Of a stretch of 64,000 nucleotides of DNA, positions 25,719 to 40,192 are shown in pieces. Both the position numbers and the translations under genes were made by a program. Under the pieces are notes generated by a model. It was given only the letters and a program-made list of their open reading frames with translations, was not told the origin of the DNA and made no database searches. The stretch is from Serinus canaria (Eukaryota; Chordata; Aves; Passeriformes; Fringillidae), in assembly GCF_022539315.1 (NCBI RefSeq), contig NC_066316.1:26153245-26217244 (forward strand), written 5' to 3'. Position 1 is the stretch's first letter. Every line of letters starts with the position of its first letter.

Positions 25719-27754
25719 TATGCTTAAAAATAAGCATGATACAGAAGTCCATTTCTGTTATTATTTCTTTCAGTTCCATGGGAGCCCTGGTGGGGGTAAT
25801 ATTTACCATACAGATCTTTTGATACAGATTTTGTGGTGTGGTACATTTTTATTGAGGACAGTCTAGGAGTGTAGCTACATCTCCCCTTGTTTCAGAAGCA
25901 TGAATGGGAGATGCAAGCATGCTACTGCAAAGGCAGTCATTACATTCTGCAACTGTAATGCTGGCTTTACTGAAGCAAGGACAGAAGTACCACGTGTTTT
26001 GGGAATTGTACAGTAAAATCTGGTCTTGATAGAGTGCTACTCTACTCTCTCTTGCATTTAGTTTATTTATGGCTAGAGAAGATACATACTATTCTTGAAT
26101 CTAAATTGTCTGTTCTCTCCTCTATCACTGACTCCCTGTAAGTCAGTAAAGTTATGCAAATGTTAAATCAGGGTGAGATTACAATTGGAATTTTCACACT
26201 GCAAAATTATATATACAAAATTAATACTAGGTTATGAAAAAAAAAAGTCAAAACCAACATTGAACCGTATAACATGTTTGAGTTGTAAGTGGTTATTATG
26301 TGTACATGCATATATATGAACTGTTAGGTACTAGGAAAGCACTCAGCATTGGTTTACTTTGTTTTGTGGTTTCTGCAGATTAACAAGACAGCAAACATCA
26401 GTTTTAGTCATGGTGACTTGTCTATGGTTTCATGATATGAGCATCTGTCTAATGCAGCAGACATTACCTGCAATTCTCTTAAAATGATGCAGTACCTATC
26501 ATAAAAAATGAGGCTGTTTGCTTTTTAAAGGAACAGCACGATAGCACTTGGCAGTACCCTCTAGTTTACTAGCTAATAGTTCAGACAGGCTAAGATGGCT
26601 CTTCTGTCCAAACAGAAGGGTTGAATATGTTGCTTCTCTCTTATTTCTGAAGTGTGTAATCTAGTTCCACAGACCATCTGCTTGGTTGCTGTAATATTTC
26701 TCCTCTTTATCCTGCCTAACAAAATTAAGGTGTACAACAATACCCAGGGGATGGTTGGAATGGTGCCTTTAAACCACATTTGTGTATCTTTCCTATTTTC
26801 CTGTTCTGTCATTTTAGCAATAGACGCATAGATAAGTTTGTTTCTTATTTAATCTTTTCTAAATAAAGAGAAGTTTTCTTGCCCTAAGAATCAGTATTGC
26901 AGCAGTGTTAATGTGTTCTCTCATGCATATGTTCCCAAAATTTGTAGCCAGTAATAGCATTTTATTGTATCAGTTTGTTTCAACAGTGAAAGCTGAATTT
27001 TTTGAAAAAAAATCTGATATTGCAATGTGACATTGCTGCTTTGCTGTGACTAAATACTTGCTTTATTCTTGTTTTAAATGGAAGTATCACAGCATTACAT
27101 AGAGCCTACCATAATGTGTTGCCCCTCTTCTGGATAGTATAGTTTGAAAATCCCATATATAGAGATCAATTCAGTGAAAAAGATAGTTTATTCTATGGTA
27201 TTTATTTAATAAAGAAGAAAAAAAGAGAAAACCCAAGCTGAACCTTTGGAATTCTTATTAAGCAGGAAGAATGCATTTATACAGACAAATTGGCATGGAT
27301 TCCCAGAATGCACGTCTCAGAACATTGCTAGAAAAAGAATGGTGTAAAAATATTCTGTCTTTGGTTGAAACTGAAGTCAGATGGCAAATCTGTAAATAGA
27401 CATTCAATGTTCATTCAGGTGCTGTGACTCAGAGGTGAAGTGAACGGACCCGGCACTGCCGCGGTCAGAGCTGTAACACTTTGGAGCCACTCTTGTGGAA
27501 AGAGAAGCCGGAGAGGACAGGAGGTGAGCAGTGATTGCATTGGTCATGTCAGGCTGGTCCTGGGCATTTTGGTACTGGCAGGCCTGTCAGAGCAATGACT
27601 GCCCCTGAGGAGGTTTCAGTTCCGCTGGATGCTTTGGAAGTTACTTTGGAGGTATAGTTGTTGAAAGAGAAGCTGGGAGTAATAATTCTGCAAACCATTG
27701 CTGCGTACAAGGAATCTTGGATGGAAGAAAAACACATGCATGCATGGTGGGTTA

Positions 27755-27773
27755 ATATATATATATATATATA
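27755..27773. repeat. (AT)n microsatellite
   Basis: About nine AT units, followed by further AT-rich imperfect repeats to about 27802. Self-complementary and probably polymorphic. Confidence 0.9.
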
Positions 27774-29365
27774 ACATTTATATTTTATATATGTATATAT
27801 ATTTAAAATCCCAGTGTCTCAGAAGTGCTTCTACGTGTTAAGTAGAAAGCATTTGAAAAACCATTGTCCCAGTGCCACGTTTTCATTGCTAACCAGTTTA
27901 CTCGAGTCAGCGCAGCCTTGACTCCATCAAAGCTGCCACCTTTGTTTTGTTTACTTTGTTATTCTTGTTTGGAAAGCAGGGAAATAGTGTGCAATTAGGT
28001 ACAGAGTTTCTCATGGAGGATAACAAGAGTGTCACTGGAAGTCTACATGTCTCAAACAGTTATTAGCTTTCTCATCTTACTAAAAGCTCCCATGTTCTTC
28101 AAAATTTTCTTAGTTTCTTTGTATGCAAAAGCAATAAACTCAAAGAGGAATACCATTACTGGGGTTTTAAAAACAAATTTAGATGCTTTCTGAGAAGTTG
28201 AAATGGGCACAGCTAAATGGAAAATTACAAGACTCTCTAGATAATGGAGAATATTTTGCTGGTGTCTTGTCGCTCTCATTGAGAGTTTTCAAATTCTGGA
28301 ATAATAATTCATGTTGTTTAGTGTACAAATCACAGTAATCTCAATTGAATACTTACAAATATCCATTTGGTCCAAATGTTTTCCAGTGACATTAATATTT
28401 AATGTCTCTGAAAACAGGATACCTTCTGCTTTTCTATAACTGCTTAGACTTCATTGTCCAATTAAGTCTGAAACTGAAGGGAAAAAAGAAAAGGTAAGAC
28501 ATATGTCATACCTCTTACAACCCTTCTTGGTGTGCAAATCATTATTATCTTTTTAGGGAAAATAATATAAGAAGGATGATCCTATTCAAATTTTTTTTGC
28601 AGCTCTTTTGGGTAGAATTAGCTGGCCTGTGCATTTCAGGTTTAACTTCACCATGAATCTGTCTTCCTTACCAAATGGATTGTAATTTTCTGAACCAACC
28701 TTTCCACTTGAGGCTAATCCTTTTAAGAAGAGGTAATTTTCCTGTTTATCTTAATTGACATGTTCCCTAAATTTCAATCTCTGCATTAACTTGACCTTAA
28801 TTATGTGGCCTCATTGAAGAAATGAAGGTTACCCAGACAAGTTCCTTGCATGATTAATATTTTTTATTGTGTTTGTAACAATTAAAAATCTGAACCCTCT
28901 TCCTAATCTTTTTGTTCAATCATTTCTAAAAATGTGTGTAAAGAGTACTTATGGTGCTTTTTGGTCTTTTTTAGGAAAGTATTATATCTGAGATATATAC
29001 TTTGATGTAAACTAGTGTATTTCCATGTTTCTCTTTTCGTAAGAAAAGTATGCTTTGATTTTTTAAATGCCATCATTTAGTCTTGATAGGCTTCTACTGC
29101 TAAATGTTCCATTTCTTAAAATTAATTTTCCTCCAGTCAGACATGCATTACATACAGTAGTAGATTATTACAAGTTGGAAGTCTTCTAGTACTGTCAGAT
29201 AGACTGGGTTAGTCTTTAACTCTGAACCATTGATTCATAGCTTTTAATCACTATTTATCTGAATAAAATTTGATTAAATACTTCTAATTCGAGCTATAGT
29301 TACTACTGACTTTAACTTAGAGTAAGCAGTAAATGCCTAAAATTCATGCATTAGAAGTTAATTCT

Positions 29366-29420
29366 CACAGTCACAGAAGGCTGAGCAGACTTGCAAGTAG
29401 GAAAGGACTTCATGCTCCAG
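29366..29420 (-). mobile_element. Possible antisense CR1 3' tail
   Basis: TCACAGTCACAGAAGGCTGA followed by GTAGGAAAGGACTTCATG loosely resembles the reverse complement of the CR1 terminus (tail repeats, then GGTTGGAAGGGACCTC-like sequence). It is short and diverged, so the call is weak. Confidence 0.33.
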
Positions 29421-30559
29421 GTGTTTTTGTCCTGTACAATTGAGTTGTTAGAAAGAGACTACAGTACTTTGGGAAAATCTAGCACTGCTGTTATTATCAG
29501 TAACATTCACAGCTGATTTGTAGTAAAATGCAAGATGCTCTAGTCTCTGAATAAATATCTTTCTGACTGCACTGGATGATAATTGCTCTGCCTGCACTTT
29601 CTTTGGCACCTACTTATCTCAGCTGAAATGATTGATAAAAATATTTTTGTACTGACGTTGAACACTTCTAAATTATATAATGATTTTTGTATTATTTCAC
29701 ATTTACTCCGAAGTTCATGCTAAATTGAGTTTCACTGCTGTCAGTATCTTTATTAATCAGGATAGGAGAAGTATGGTGTGTTTCCCACCTTTTTGCACAA
29801 AATCGATTTTTACAGCAAGACTTCCTCTTTCTCTTCTTGGAGCGACATGGAGAGTTATGTACCAGGATATCAAGTCACTGACTTCAAACAGAAGACAAAT
29901 TCACTAAAGTGAAAATGATTGTGATAGTTCTCTAATTTCCCCCCCAGTGTATGTAAAACTGACTTTTAAAGTGTTTAGTGGATAATGGATCATGTAAGGT
30001 CAGTACTAGCCATAGCTGTTATGGCTATTATTTTCTCCTTTCATGGGAGGGTGCTCAGCAAAATGAGATTGTCACGCTCTTTTTTTTTTGAGAGGACAGC
30101 GACAGACAGTTAAAAGCCTCTTCATGTAAGGATGTTATTTCATAAAGACACCAGCACTGGATTATCCCCTTCACTTTAAACTTCTGCCAGCTTGTACAAA
30201 GAGATAAAACAAAATAGCCCCAATCCCAGGGGTGGAGAAGTGCTGGCCAGATCTGCCCATGTCCACAGCTTTCATTTTGATTAGTCACATGTGAGGAAAA
30301 TTCACTTAGGCTGAGAGGTAAATTTAATACCAGTTATGCCCATGCTGTTCATATCACAACCATTTTCACATGATGCCACTTAATTCCCTAAGAAGCAGAA
30401 AGGTAAATCGGTGGCTGGCCAGCTAAGGTGTCATAATGCATTAGGACCAGGGCTCGCTGCAGGGGATAATGGTTCTGATTGCTGTTGACTCATGTCTCCA
30501 CCAACTGCCTCATGTAAAATAAGTGACATTTAAAAGGCATCAAGATGTGAGAAGAGGTG

Positions 30560-30574
30560 AAAAAAAAAAAAAAA
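30560..30574. repeat. Poly-A run
   Basis: Fifteen A residues are followed by a purine-rich GGAAGAAGGAAAAG stretch. No retrocopy body is recognised upstream. Confidence 0.85.
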
Positions 30575-33500
30575 GGAAGAAGGAAAAGCAGAGTACTAAA
30601 CTTGCCACTTGAACATAAAGTCCCTTTTTCACCCTAAGTGGTATAAAAATGATAACTCAACATGCCATAGGTGACCTGTGCTGTGCTTTGAACTTCCTGT
30701 CTTGTGTTTTTAGAGAAAAATCTGTAAAATTGCTTCTGGGAACTGCTCCAACATGTTATCATTTATTTCCCATTTAATTTTTTTTTTTGCTGTTTTTTTT
30801 GCCCTTGGATATCAGTCTATTCATCTTTTAAAAAGCTTAAGGCTGAATCAAGTTAGGGAATGGTATACAACAAGAGGCAGCCTAGTCTCTGAAGGCCCAT
30901 TTAAGTCTATTTTTATAAAAAGAATCAAATTCCAGTTTACAGTAAGCATATGCTTCAGTTGACATCTGTTTCTAAGACTTGGATGCTTTGTTTGCATAAC
31001 AGGCACCAATAAATGGCCTTGTTTTAAGTCTGCTCACTCAGTTGTATTTGGGTTGTTCAGCTGGGGATTTGAGTTGCAGCTGATCCCCTACCGCTCGTAG
31101 CAGATACGAAAGGGAAGAAAAAAAATCTGAGAAACACAGTCTTATTTATTAATGCAGATTTCAGCATTCTCAACAACCCACTTTCTTTTTGTTAGGTGAC
31201 TACTAAATACTTGTTTGCCCAAGTAGAGAAGCATTTGAAAGTATCAAGTATTAAAGATAATAAAAAATTGATTTTTTTTTAATGTTGTATTTAATAACAT
31301 TTGTATGGTTCTCAACTGACAAAGCCTGGTGCATGTAATGCTGGGAATTAAGTGGATGATATGTGTAAGAAATGCATTTGTTATGGCATATACATTATAG
31401 TGATTTTTAAAAATTACTTTTGTTTTCTTTAAGTGTCCATGTCCTACTGATGACAGTGTCTAAAATATTTTGTAAGCAAAATTTAATTATGTCTGCTTTC
31501 TTGGGAAAGCAAATTCTGGACTTCTCAAGGGAAAATTCAGAAGTGTATGTATTGCTTCTCTAGCTTGCAGAATATAAACCTTTCTCTGTGAAGTGATGCA
31601 CTCTGTTGCAATTATATGGTATTTCTCTCATATGTATAACAGTTTCAACACACTTCTAGGAAACCTAGGTAATGCCTGTAAAGAGTACAAAAATGTATCA
31701 GTAGTATCACAGCTCTATAATTACCTTGCTTAATAACTACTGTAGTTTTCTAAAAGCAATAGTATCAGCACTGCTTCCTTGTTAGTATTTTGAACTTCCC
31801 CCCTAAATTATTGTCAAGTGCTCTCTAGTAGTGTACAGAATATGTAACATATTTCAAGTGGATTTACTTATCAACTTTTTCTAGTGGTACCAACAGCAGT
31901 AGTGAAATATATCTACTCCATTTACTCTTATCCATTGCACCTACTTTCTTTTTCCCTTTAATTTTTATATATGGTAAAAATTTCATTGAAGAGAGATTTT
32001 AGATGACAGGACTGTAATTTTAAAACCAATAGAAGAGGTGTAAGCAATTTGAGCTTAGCTGAAGCATAATCTTAGGTTGTCAAGAAGAAACCCATTCTCC
32101 CTATGCTAATCAATCAGTATATCAACCAACCAATCATCTCCTCAGCTTAGCATATATCCTAAGGTTTGATATATCTATTAACTGCCCATCATGCAGCTGG
32201 TCTCCAGTTGATGAGATTCCCCCTATCTTGGCATTTGGAGGCAGACAACTGAGCTATCAGAGCCTCAGATAAATACTAAGTGGAGATTTCAATCCTGTTC
32301 CTGATAGCAAAAGACAATCCAGGAATATAGAATATATTTTTAGAAAAGAACACACAGAGAATTACATTTTCAACAGTGTGTTATATGTGAAAATTGCATA
32401 TATTTCATGATCCCTTTTTCCTCCACCCCCTCCCTTCCCAGAAGTGGCAGGAAATTACTCTTATATTGTGACTCAAACTCTTAACAGAAAAAGAGAACAA
32501 GAAAGAGCTAAAATTAGTTTTTAACTGCTAATTACTATAATGGTGTTATACAACTCCTTCAAAAAAAAAAAAGTGATTTTCCTTGTTATTGCAGCATTGT
32601 TACTCTATTGATGAAGAGCTCTGTGAAAATAGTGTGTCACAACAAACTTAAACCTTAGGGGGAAAAGTCTGAATTTCAGACTATTATATACCTGCCTCTC
32701 TATTTGTGAAGTTTGAGCTCAAAACTCATTAAGTAAAAACACAAACTAGGTGTTGAAGAGTCTACCTGCTAGTATGGAAGTCTGGCATGAGATTTAAAGT
32801 AGTGTTTCAAGGTGCAAGAAATGCTGTAGAACTTGATGACTTACTGTGTTGGCTTTGCCATTAGAAAAAAACTACCTCAATAAAGTGGCCTAGACTGCAT
32901 TGGCTGCATTTTGTAAGAGCTTGCTACTCCCTAGGGAGAATCCTAGGGTCACCCAAGGGTCTGTGGTCACATGGAATGCAGTGTAGGACACAAGGGACAG
33001 GTCACCCACTCAAACTGCACTATCAAAAGATGGGGCCCAGTCTCTGTGCTGGCATATGACTGAGCAATTCCTGAAGTCAGAGGATGTGTGGTCACTTAAT
33101 TAAAAATTTGATCAAGTCTCCTCCCTGACCTACCAACAATAAACATAAGCATATTGTTATGAGGTTAGCTTATAGGCCTTTTCATGCTTTCATTTAATTG
33201 AATTGAGTGTAATGATTTGCTTTGCTTTTGTTCCTTTGTTTCTGAGACTCAAACCACTGAATGTTCTGAAATACATTTTCTCAACACTGAAAAATTGCAT
33301 AAGTCTCTAAGCTACATATCTTAGTCAAAGCACATTGCTCTTGACACAAGAGCACTTCTGTGTCAGTGTAGAAAAGTAAGTTTTTATGCCACTCTACAGT
33401 GTTTTTCAGCAGAATTCTTGTAGCACCTATTTGCATTTTTATGCCTTGTAAAATAAAAATGTCATGGTTTAGGTCATGGTTTATTACAGTAATATGGAAA

Positions 33501-36500
33501 TGTGAAAGTAATCAGGGAAACTATTTCAGGCTACTTTGAAGACTAAATTCTAATCTTATCACTTTTATATCCTCCTTTACCATAACCCACTGAAACACTG
33601 ATTTCCTGAGAAGGTTACCCTTGGATTTGACTCTACAAAATGATCCAAAGCACTAATATATATTATTATAATAAAGGCTACTTTGTTTCTCAGAAAGACC
33701 ATGCATATTTTAGAAGCAAGGCTGGTTCATTAGCTGGGATACACAGGCATAATACCAGATGAAGATCTGGCCCATTGTATTTAGTGGTCATGAGAAGTTT
33801 CTGACCAATAGCTGTGGTTCTTGAAACCCATTCAGGCAAAACCAGCTTTCAACAATGGTAGTGGAAGTTCTCTTGTGTTGCCCTGTGAATATATGTCAAA
33901 CCTCACCTGGAAGGAGCTGGAGGATCCTGAAATCCTTGGCCTTTGAGAAAAAAAATTGTAAATACTTTCCTTTGATATAGATTTGCCTAAACTCTTACAG
34001 TCTAAATTCATATGGAATGTTTACCCATAAATAGATGAAAAGTCTGGTTCATCTTTGTGCAGCATTCTCGTTTATAGAACTTGTTACAAATCTTATTCCA
34101 TGTAAGAGATGAAAACAAGGTTTAGTGATATAAGGAGATTTTGGGCACCTGCTGCAAGGTGGCAGTCAGTAGTGTAGACTTTTGAAAATCACACATTTAT
34201 TACCCTTTGAAATTACCCCGGGTGAAAGAATCAAGGCCTCTTCACTACAGGCACCTAACAAATTTATCTAAGAATGTGAAGGATGCATGATCACCCATTT
34301 GCCAGAACATGAATTCCAGAGTAAACTGTTTTGTTAGACAAATTCTGCCCAAAGCCTTCAAATTGAACAGTGCATGCAATTGTTATTTCCACTTGTGCCA
34401 AGTTTATATCTCCTGGTTGTACAGACCAGACACTTTTCTAATTTTGGTAAACTGTGTAGAATGGTGGAGTTTGACAAAGGAAAAAAATATGAGTCAGAGC
34501 TGCTGGAACCTAAAAGGTGTTGTCTTTATTTAGTTTATTTGATGGGGAAAAAAAACAAACAGAGGAAATCCAAGCTCTAGACACAACTTCTGAAACTGCC
34601 CAAATAAATTCCACTTTATTTATCTTGAGCATTACATAGGAGTGCATAGGGCAATTACACAAACTTCCATGTTCTGTATCAGGTACTTGAGGAAGATAAG
34701 CAATATTAGTAACCCATGTTAATCTACAGGCTTTTACCTTCTCTACCTATCATATATCTCTAAACCCCAAAACGAACAACCAAATGAACCCAAACCATGA
34801 AACCCCACGGGGTGGGGGGAGAAAAAAAACAACCACAAAAAACTCCCCAACTAGTTTCCTCACTTTATGTACAGACAAAGTGAAACTAAGATATTGGAAT
34901 TGACAAAATAGAGATACAAGGCTACAGCTGAGATATGGTTGATTGTATCTTTAAGCTATTGTGAATACTGGAAAAAGGCAGTTATTTAATTGAGCTATCC
35001 AACTATTTGCCTGGACATGGTTCTTTAAAATCTTCCCTTCTCTATTTAGTTTCTTGTTTGTGAAGCAAATAAATATGTATGCACTCCAGGTTTATTGTTA
35101 CATATTTAATGGTACAGTTCAAAATCATTGAATATTCTTTTTCTAGGCTTCTCAGAATGAGTGCTCATTTAAATCAGATATTATGAAAACCAGATGACTA
35201 ATCCTAAATTCAGGTGTACTACCACTCAGGCTAGGCAGATTGCTAGTTGATCATGCTAAGATGCTCCCTTATCCATTATTGGATCTGAAAAAGAGAAGGA
35301 TTAAGAATTATCTGACTTCTCAGTTAATGTGCAAATCATCTAAAAGCTCAGCTTAGAAAGGTCTTAGAAAGCAGAACAGCACTAAAATAATAATAATGTC
35401 TTGAGAAATTTTAATAATATAAATGTGCCGTATCACATTTTTAGAGTGAAAATAGAGTTTTGTGGTTTCTATCTCAGATGGTCTTTTATCTCTCTCTTCC
35501 TGTTTTTGTAATTATGTATGAATGTCCTAGAACTCTACTTCTAATTAAAATTTTTTATTGCAATTAGAAGTTGTCACTTGGGACAAATTCACACTGCTGG
35601 AATTTAATAACAATTATAATATTTTCAGGCAATAGTAGAAAATAATTTGATAAATATCTTTGGAAATGAGCATTAATCTATTTACTTAAAACAAAGCATA
35701 AGGCAGGGAAGTAAAAGTATATCTTGGGAAATATATTTGTATAACGGATCTATGATCTTTGCAGGGGTTTTGTCTGTAATACATATTTCTAGTATCTTTC
35801 TCTGCTCTTGATTATGGTGAAAAACACCCTTCATTGAAAAGATTGAAACACTATTTTTCTGTTTTTTCAAGAAACAGGAGAGTCTGTGAACCAGAAGGCA
35901 TCTCTTAATGTTCCCTCTTTGCATTTTTAGGCTAGTTCTGCTGTTTGCTATAGTAATATTTGTTTTAGCATTTCTATCACTCCAATATGTATACTTGCCT
36001 TTCAAAATCTGTGAAAAGTATTTAAAAAGAAAAGAGAAAATGCTAGTATTTCAAAACCCTATTATAATGCATTTTCAAATATGTCAGACACATCTTTGTT
36101 AAAATTAAACCAAGGATTGGTTTTGAGCGAATAGCCCTATATCCTTACAGATGCTGTGGATGGATGCATCTAAGCTGCTTATTATATTGATGGGTTTTGC
36201 TGCTCTGCAGCAAATGAAAACAGGCAGCTGCTTCCTCCATCAAAGCAAAAAGCAGCCTGAGTTTTTATTAAACGAGTGTTCATTTCTTCTATTGCCAAAA
36301 TTCTTACACAAAACAAAAGAGCAGTTTTAGCACATTATTGCTTAACTAGACATGAACAACTGACAGCAAGTGATAAGCCTGTCTGCTTTTCACAACTGGT
36401 AATCATTTTTGGAATAGATGTTTTAATATAGTTGAATATAAAATTTTGTAATTTACATCTACAATGGTACATAAATTTATAGATCCAGTTTTTTGCAGGA

Positions 36501-38616
36501 GAATGAAGGCTATAATCACAAAAGGTTTGTTCCAGTGTTGTTTAATTTTTAATAACTATTTGAAAACTAGGTACCCCCCCCACCCCACTCCCAACACAAA
36601 TTCATTCATTTGAAAAAGATGTTAAAGACAATCATACCAGTAGATTTGTACAGTTGGCCAATTTTTCTTATGGAAGGGATATGAGTACATTTACAGCTTT
36701 GACTTGTTACTGTATTTCCACATCAGTTCCACCGAGCCTCTTAAGTTTGTGCTCTAAAAGACATTTGCAGATTGCAGACCATCATGTTTCCCTCCTAGTT
36801 GTGAATAATAATGAGAATGAAAGTGAGAGATACAGTGCTGAGGCCATTTTGCGTAGGCTGAAGATCTCAGCCAGTGCTTATACATATTTTTCAATGATCT
36901 GAATATCATGAATTCTGCTTTAGATTGGAAGAAAGACAAGAGTTTTCTACAAAATGTATGTGCATAGGGAAAAAATGTTTCTCTTTATATTCTCTTCTAT
37001 TTTTTTTTCTGGTGTTCTTGTACCTTTTCAAACTCACTTATAGCATTCCTGCTGTGGAAAAGTAAGCTAGCCATTCTCCCTGCCTCAAATTACTCCTCTT
37101 CACTGGACTTAAAAGGTGGTTTGCCATCTGCAAAAGCCAGGTGCAGTAAGGCACAGATATAAGGTGCTACTGTAAAGGCTATTAAATAATTTTATTTTTT
37201 CACACTGTGTGCATTTATTGCTGAAGTTACTCACTTGTAAATACTCTTGGGGTAAATTTCAGAATGGAAAACCTCAGATTGGACAACTGGACTTTCAAAA
37301 TATGTTAGCTCTTATATATGCTGGTATATGAGGTGGTCAAATCTCCAGAGGGACACAGTATTTGGTAGCTGTCCTCCTTTTGAAAATCTGCTCTCAAATT
37401 CATTTTTGTAGTAAATAATTCTACAGTTCCAGGCACACCATGTGCAACTTTCAATGATGAGCCGTTTTTATCTGCATCTGCTGTAGATAGGTATAAACTT
37501 AAAATTCAGTGTACTGAAAACAGAGTGAAACAACAAGGATTTTCTTCAGTGAGTTTTTTCCTTGCTTAGCAATTTCCTCCATTTCTTCATTTTACTAAAG
37601 TGACCAGGTTTGTCTTTGGATTATTATGAAAGGTATTTTCTATGGAATATTTTCACTTCTCTTTGCTTGCATTTTATGGTGTCTAAAAAATGAATATTTG
37701 TAGTATTAGTGCCTTATCATGTGTGTTTGTATTGTTTAATTCAATAACTTTAGGTGGGATCTTAGGTAGCAGGGATTGCCGATTATCCTTTCATCTGTGT
37801 CTCATTTTGCATGCTGTGTGAATAAGGGAATGAAAATAAAATCTTTATTTTCCTGACTATCCCAAGCAACATTTTTTAACAGTAAAATTATATTGAAAAG
37901 GGGCTTGAGGTATGGAGTTTGAAGAAAGTTTAGAGCTAGAAATATTTTTGAGAGCTATCTATGCCAACTAACTACAGCAGTGCAATTATTAGCAGGTAAT
38001 CTTTACTCAAGCAATTACTCAAATTAGAACACCCATGTTCTATGTTACTACCAAGGTGTATTTGGCAGACATACACTGTGCCTCCACCTGGTATCTAGTC
38101 TTAATTGTGCTATTCATAATTTCATGTTTTACCTTTGACTTGGAAGTGAAGTTTACTGCTCCACTGACAGAAGAGCTCATAATATTGGTTAGAGTTTAAT
38201 TTTGAAATTAAGTAAGTACTCCTAAGTACTGTGCTGTTGAACCTTGATTTTGATCCGCTCTCTTACGTCTCCAGCAGAGGTATTACCCTCAGATCTGCTT
38301 ACCCTCAGCAGATGGACTGTGCTTCTTGCTGTGCATGGTGGTGGTGATCCACAGAAAAACTATCCAGGATAAAATGATCAAACTTATCTTCCAATATGAC
38401 TTGGATACAGTCACACAGTCAGTAGAAAATAAGGTTTATACTGTAATATTAGGGTCGTGACAATGCTATAATACTCTAAGGATGGAAGAACCTTATTTTA
38501 AGATCCCAGAATTCCTTATGTTATATTCCTAGAATAGCTTTTCCCAGTAAATACCTTAGTTTTGGGGATTTTCCATCTTCTCTACAGTCTTTTAGCAGAG
38601 GTGATGGGGAATAATT

Positions 38617-38632
38617 GCCTGTCCGGACAGGC
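38617..38632. repeat. 16-bp perfect palindrome
   Basis: GCCTGTCCGGACAGGC is its own reverse complement, with a central TCCGGA. It is GC-rich within AT-rich surroundings. It could bind a dimeric factor, but I cannot name one. Confidence 0.9.
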
Positions 38633-40192
38633 CATTAATTTAACACCTCTGCACAGTCTATTGTAGTGCTAAAGATTTTTCTGCTCTCCACTAACCATGT
38701 GTCTTGGTGTGGAAGGATAAAAAGTGCCTTACTTAGGGTCAGAAAACAGTTCATCATTGCTCAGTGCAGCTGTTGGCATGACTTTTGAGACATTATTCAT
38801 CACTTTCACCTGAAAATGCTTTTTCTTTCCTCTCACTTTGATGACTGTTAAAGCAAATAAGGTGATTTCATGTAGTCAAGAATCAGAACATACTAGAAAA
38901 AATATCTTTTTGAGTGTATTCATATGGGGAAAATGACTGACTTTTCAAATTTAAATTGTCTTTGCTTTTGAGGGCAAAGATAGGATTTGTACAAAATTTA
39001 CTTGAGACTTCAGATGAATAGGAAGACATCTCATAGTTTAATAGTGCAAATAAAAGACAAAATTTGAATGTTGAGATCAGACATCTGAACATGGGACTGT
39101 GAGAAGTGTTAGGGAAATGTGAAAATACTTTCAATTTGGCTTAGCTTTGAAAGTAACTTCTTAATCTGCTAGCATGAGTTAAGCACTTGTGGGACAGCTT
39201 TATACCTCCTACTCAGAGCTCTCAGGGACAGCTCACCTGTCACCTCCGCTTGTCCCCATGTTTCCTGTGTGTAGTGCTGGCAGACAGTAGAGAAGAGGTC
39301 CACTAATCTTGCACTATCCCAGTTAATCAGTAGCTGCCATGATTTCTTTGTACCTGTGGAGCACAGCTGAGACATAATAGCTCCAATAGTCAGATGTCTT
39401 TCTTAAAAATACATGTCTCAAAATTCTTTCCTACTGACATGATGTTCTTTAAGAACTTCACATCAGATCTCAATATTTGGTTGACAGCATTCTTTAAAAT
39501 ATGTGGTAAAAAGCAACAGGAGGAGAGAAACTTTTTTTTTTTTTAATACTGGATAATTTATTTCTGGTAGACAGTTTTCTGTACTATCAGAGTATTCAGC
39601 ATTTTTAGATTTGTTGCAGAAGAAGCACAGGTTTTGTGTAGCTTTGGACTAGGGCTCCAGCTGATTGTTAAAACACAACATCCTCAGAAGGCTGTCTTCA
39701 CATGGCTTAGTCCATGTGAATTGAAGGTTGCTTTAAGAAACTATTGTGCTATTACTAGTGCAGAAAGACCTGATGCTTTCCAATAGCAAGCACTATGAGA
39801 GTGATAAAAACATCTTAAGTTATGTTTCTTTCCATTATTATGATTTTTTAAAATGTTGTTCTTCTGTAGGAAAAGCTTGGATACCTTTACTTGGTTACAT
39901 CATACCTCATGGTGTAAGGATGACTTGGATTATTTTTCTCAGTCTTCCCATAATTTCATTCTGTGTGTCTAAGTAACTCTGTCTCTGTCTCTTACTTTGG
40001 TTCCTGATGTGCAAACTTGAGATAGTAGAAATTCATGATATCATCAAGTTCTTGTGAGGTAGACTCCATTGCTGTGGTGACATTTTATGATATGGTGACA
40101 GGAGCTGTAGGAATGCCTGTGTTTTGTGATGCATTTGTAGCATTTCTCTATTCACCATTGTACAATTTAATTATTATATTTTTCTACTCTTT

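Larger units (their letters stand above)
22034..40192. other. Long intronic stretch with few recognised features
   Basis: I see no exon, RNA gene or full transposon here. Local items are listed separately (palindromes near 25.7 and 38.6 kb, AT repeat near 27.76 kb, possible CR1 tail near 29.4 kb, poly-A near 30.57 kb). GC-richer patches at about 24760-25420 and 27420-27740 stand out from the AT-rich background but contain no repeat or gene I can name. The block at about 30210-30540 looks enhancer-like in texture only. Confidence 0.5.

Noticed and set aside
33461..33483. Short direct repeat of GTCATGGTTTA
   Set aside because: Two 11-bp copies one base apart are ordinary slippage with no functional context.
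36573..36591. C-rich run as a minus-strand G-quadruplex
   Set aside because: The runs are mostly one long C tract and a CCCC; four separated runs of the required kind are not clear.
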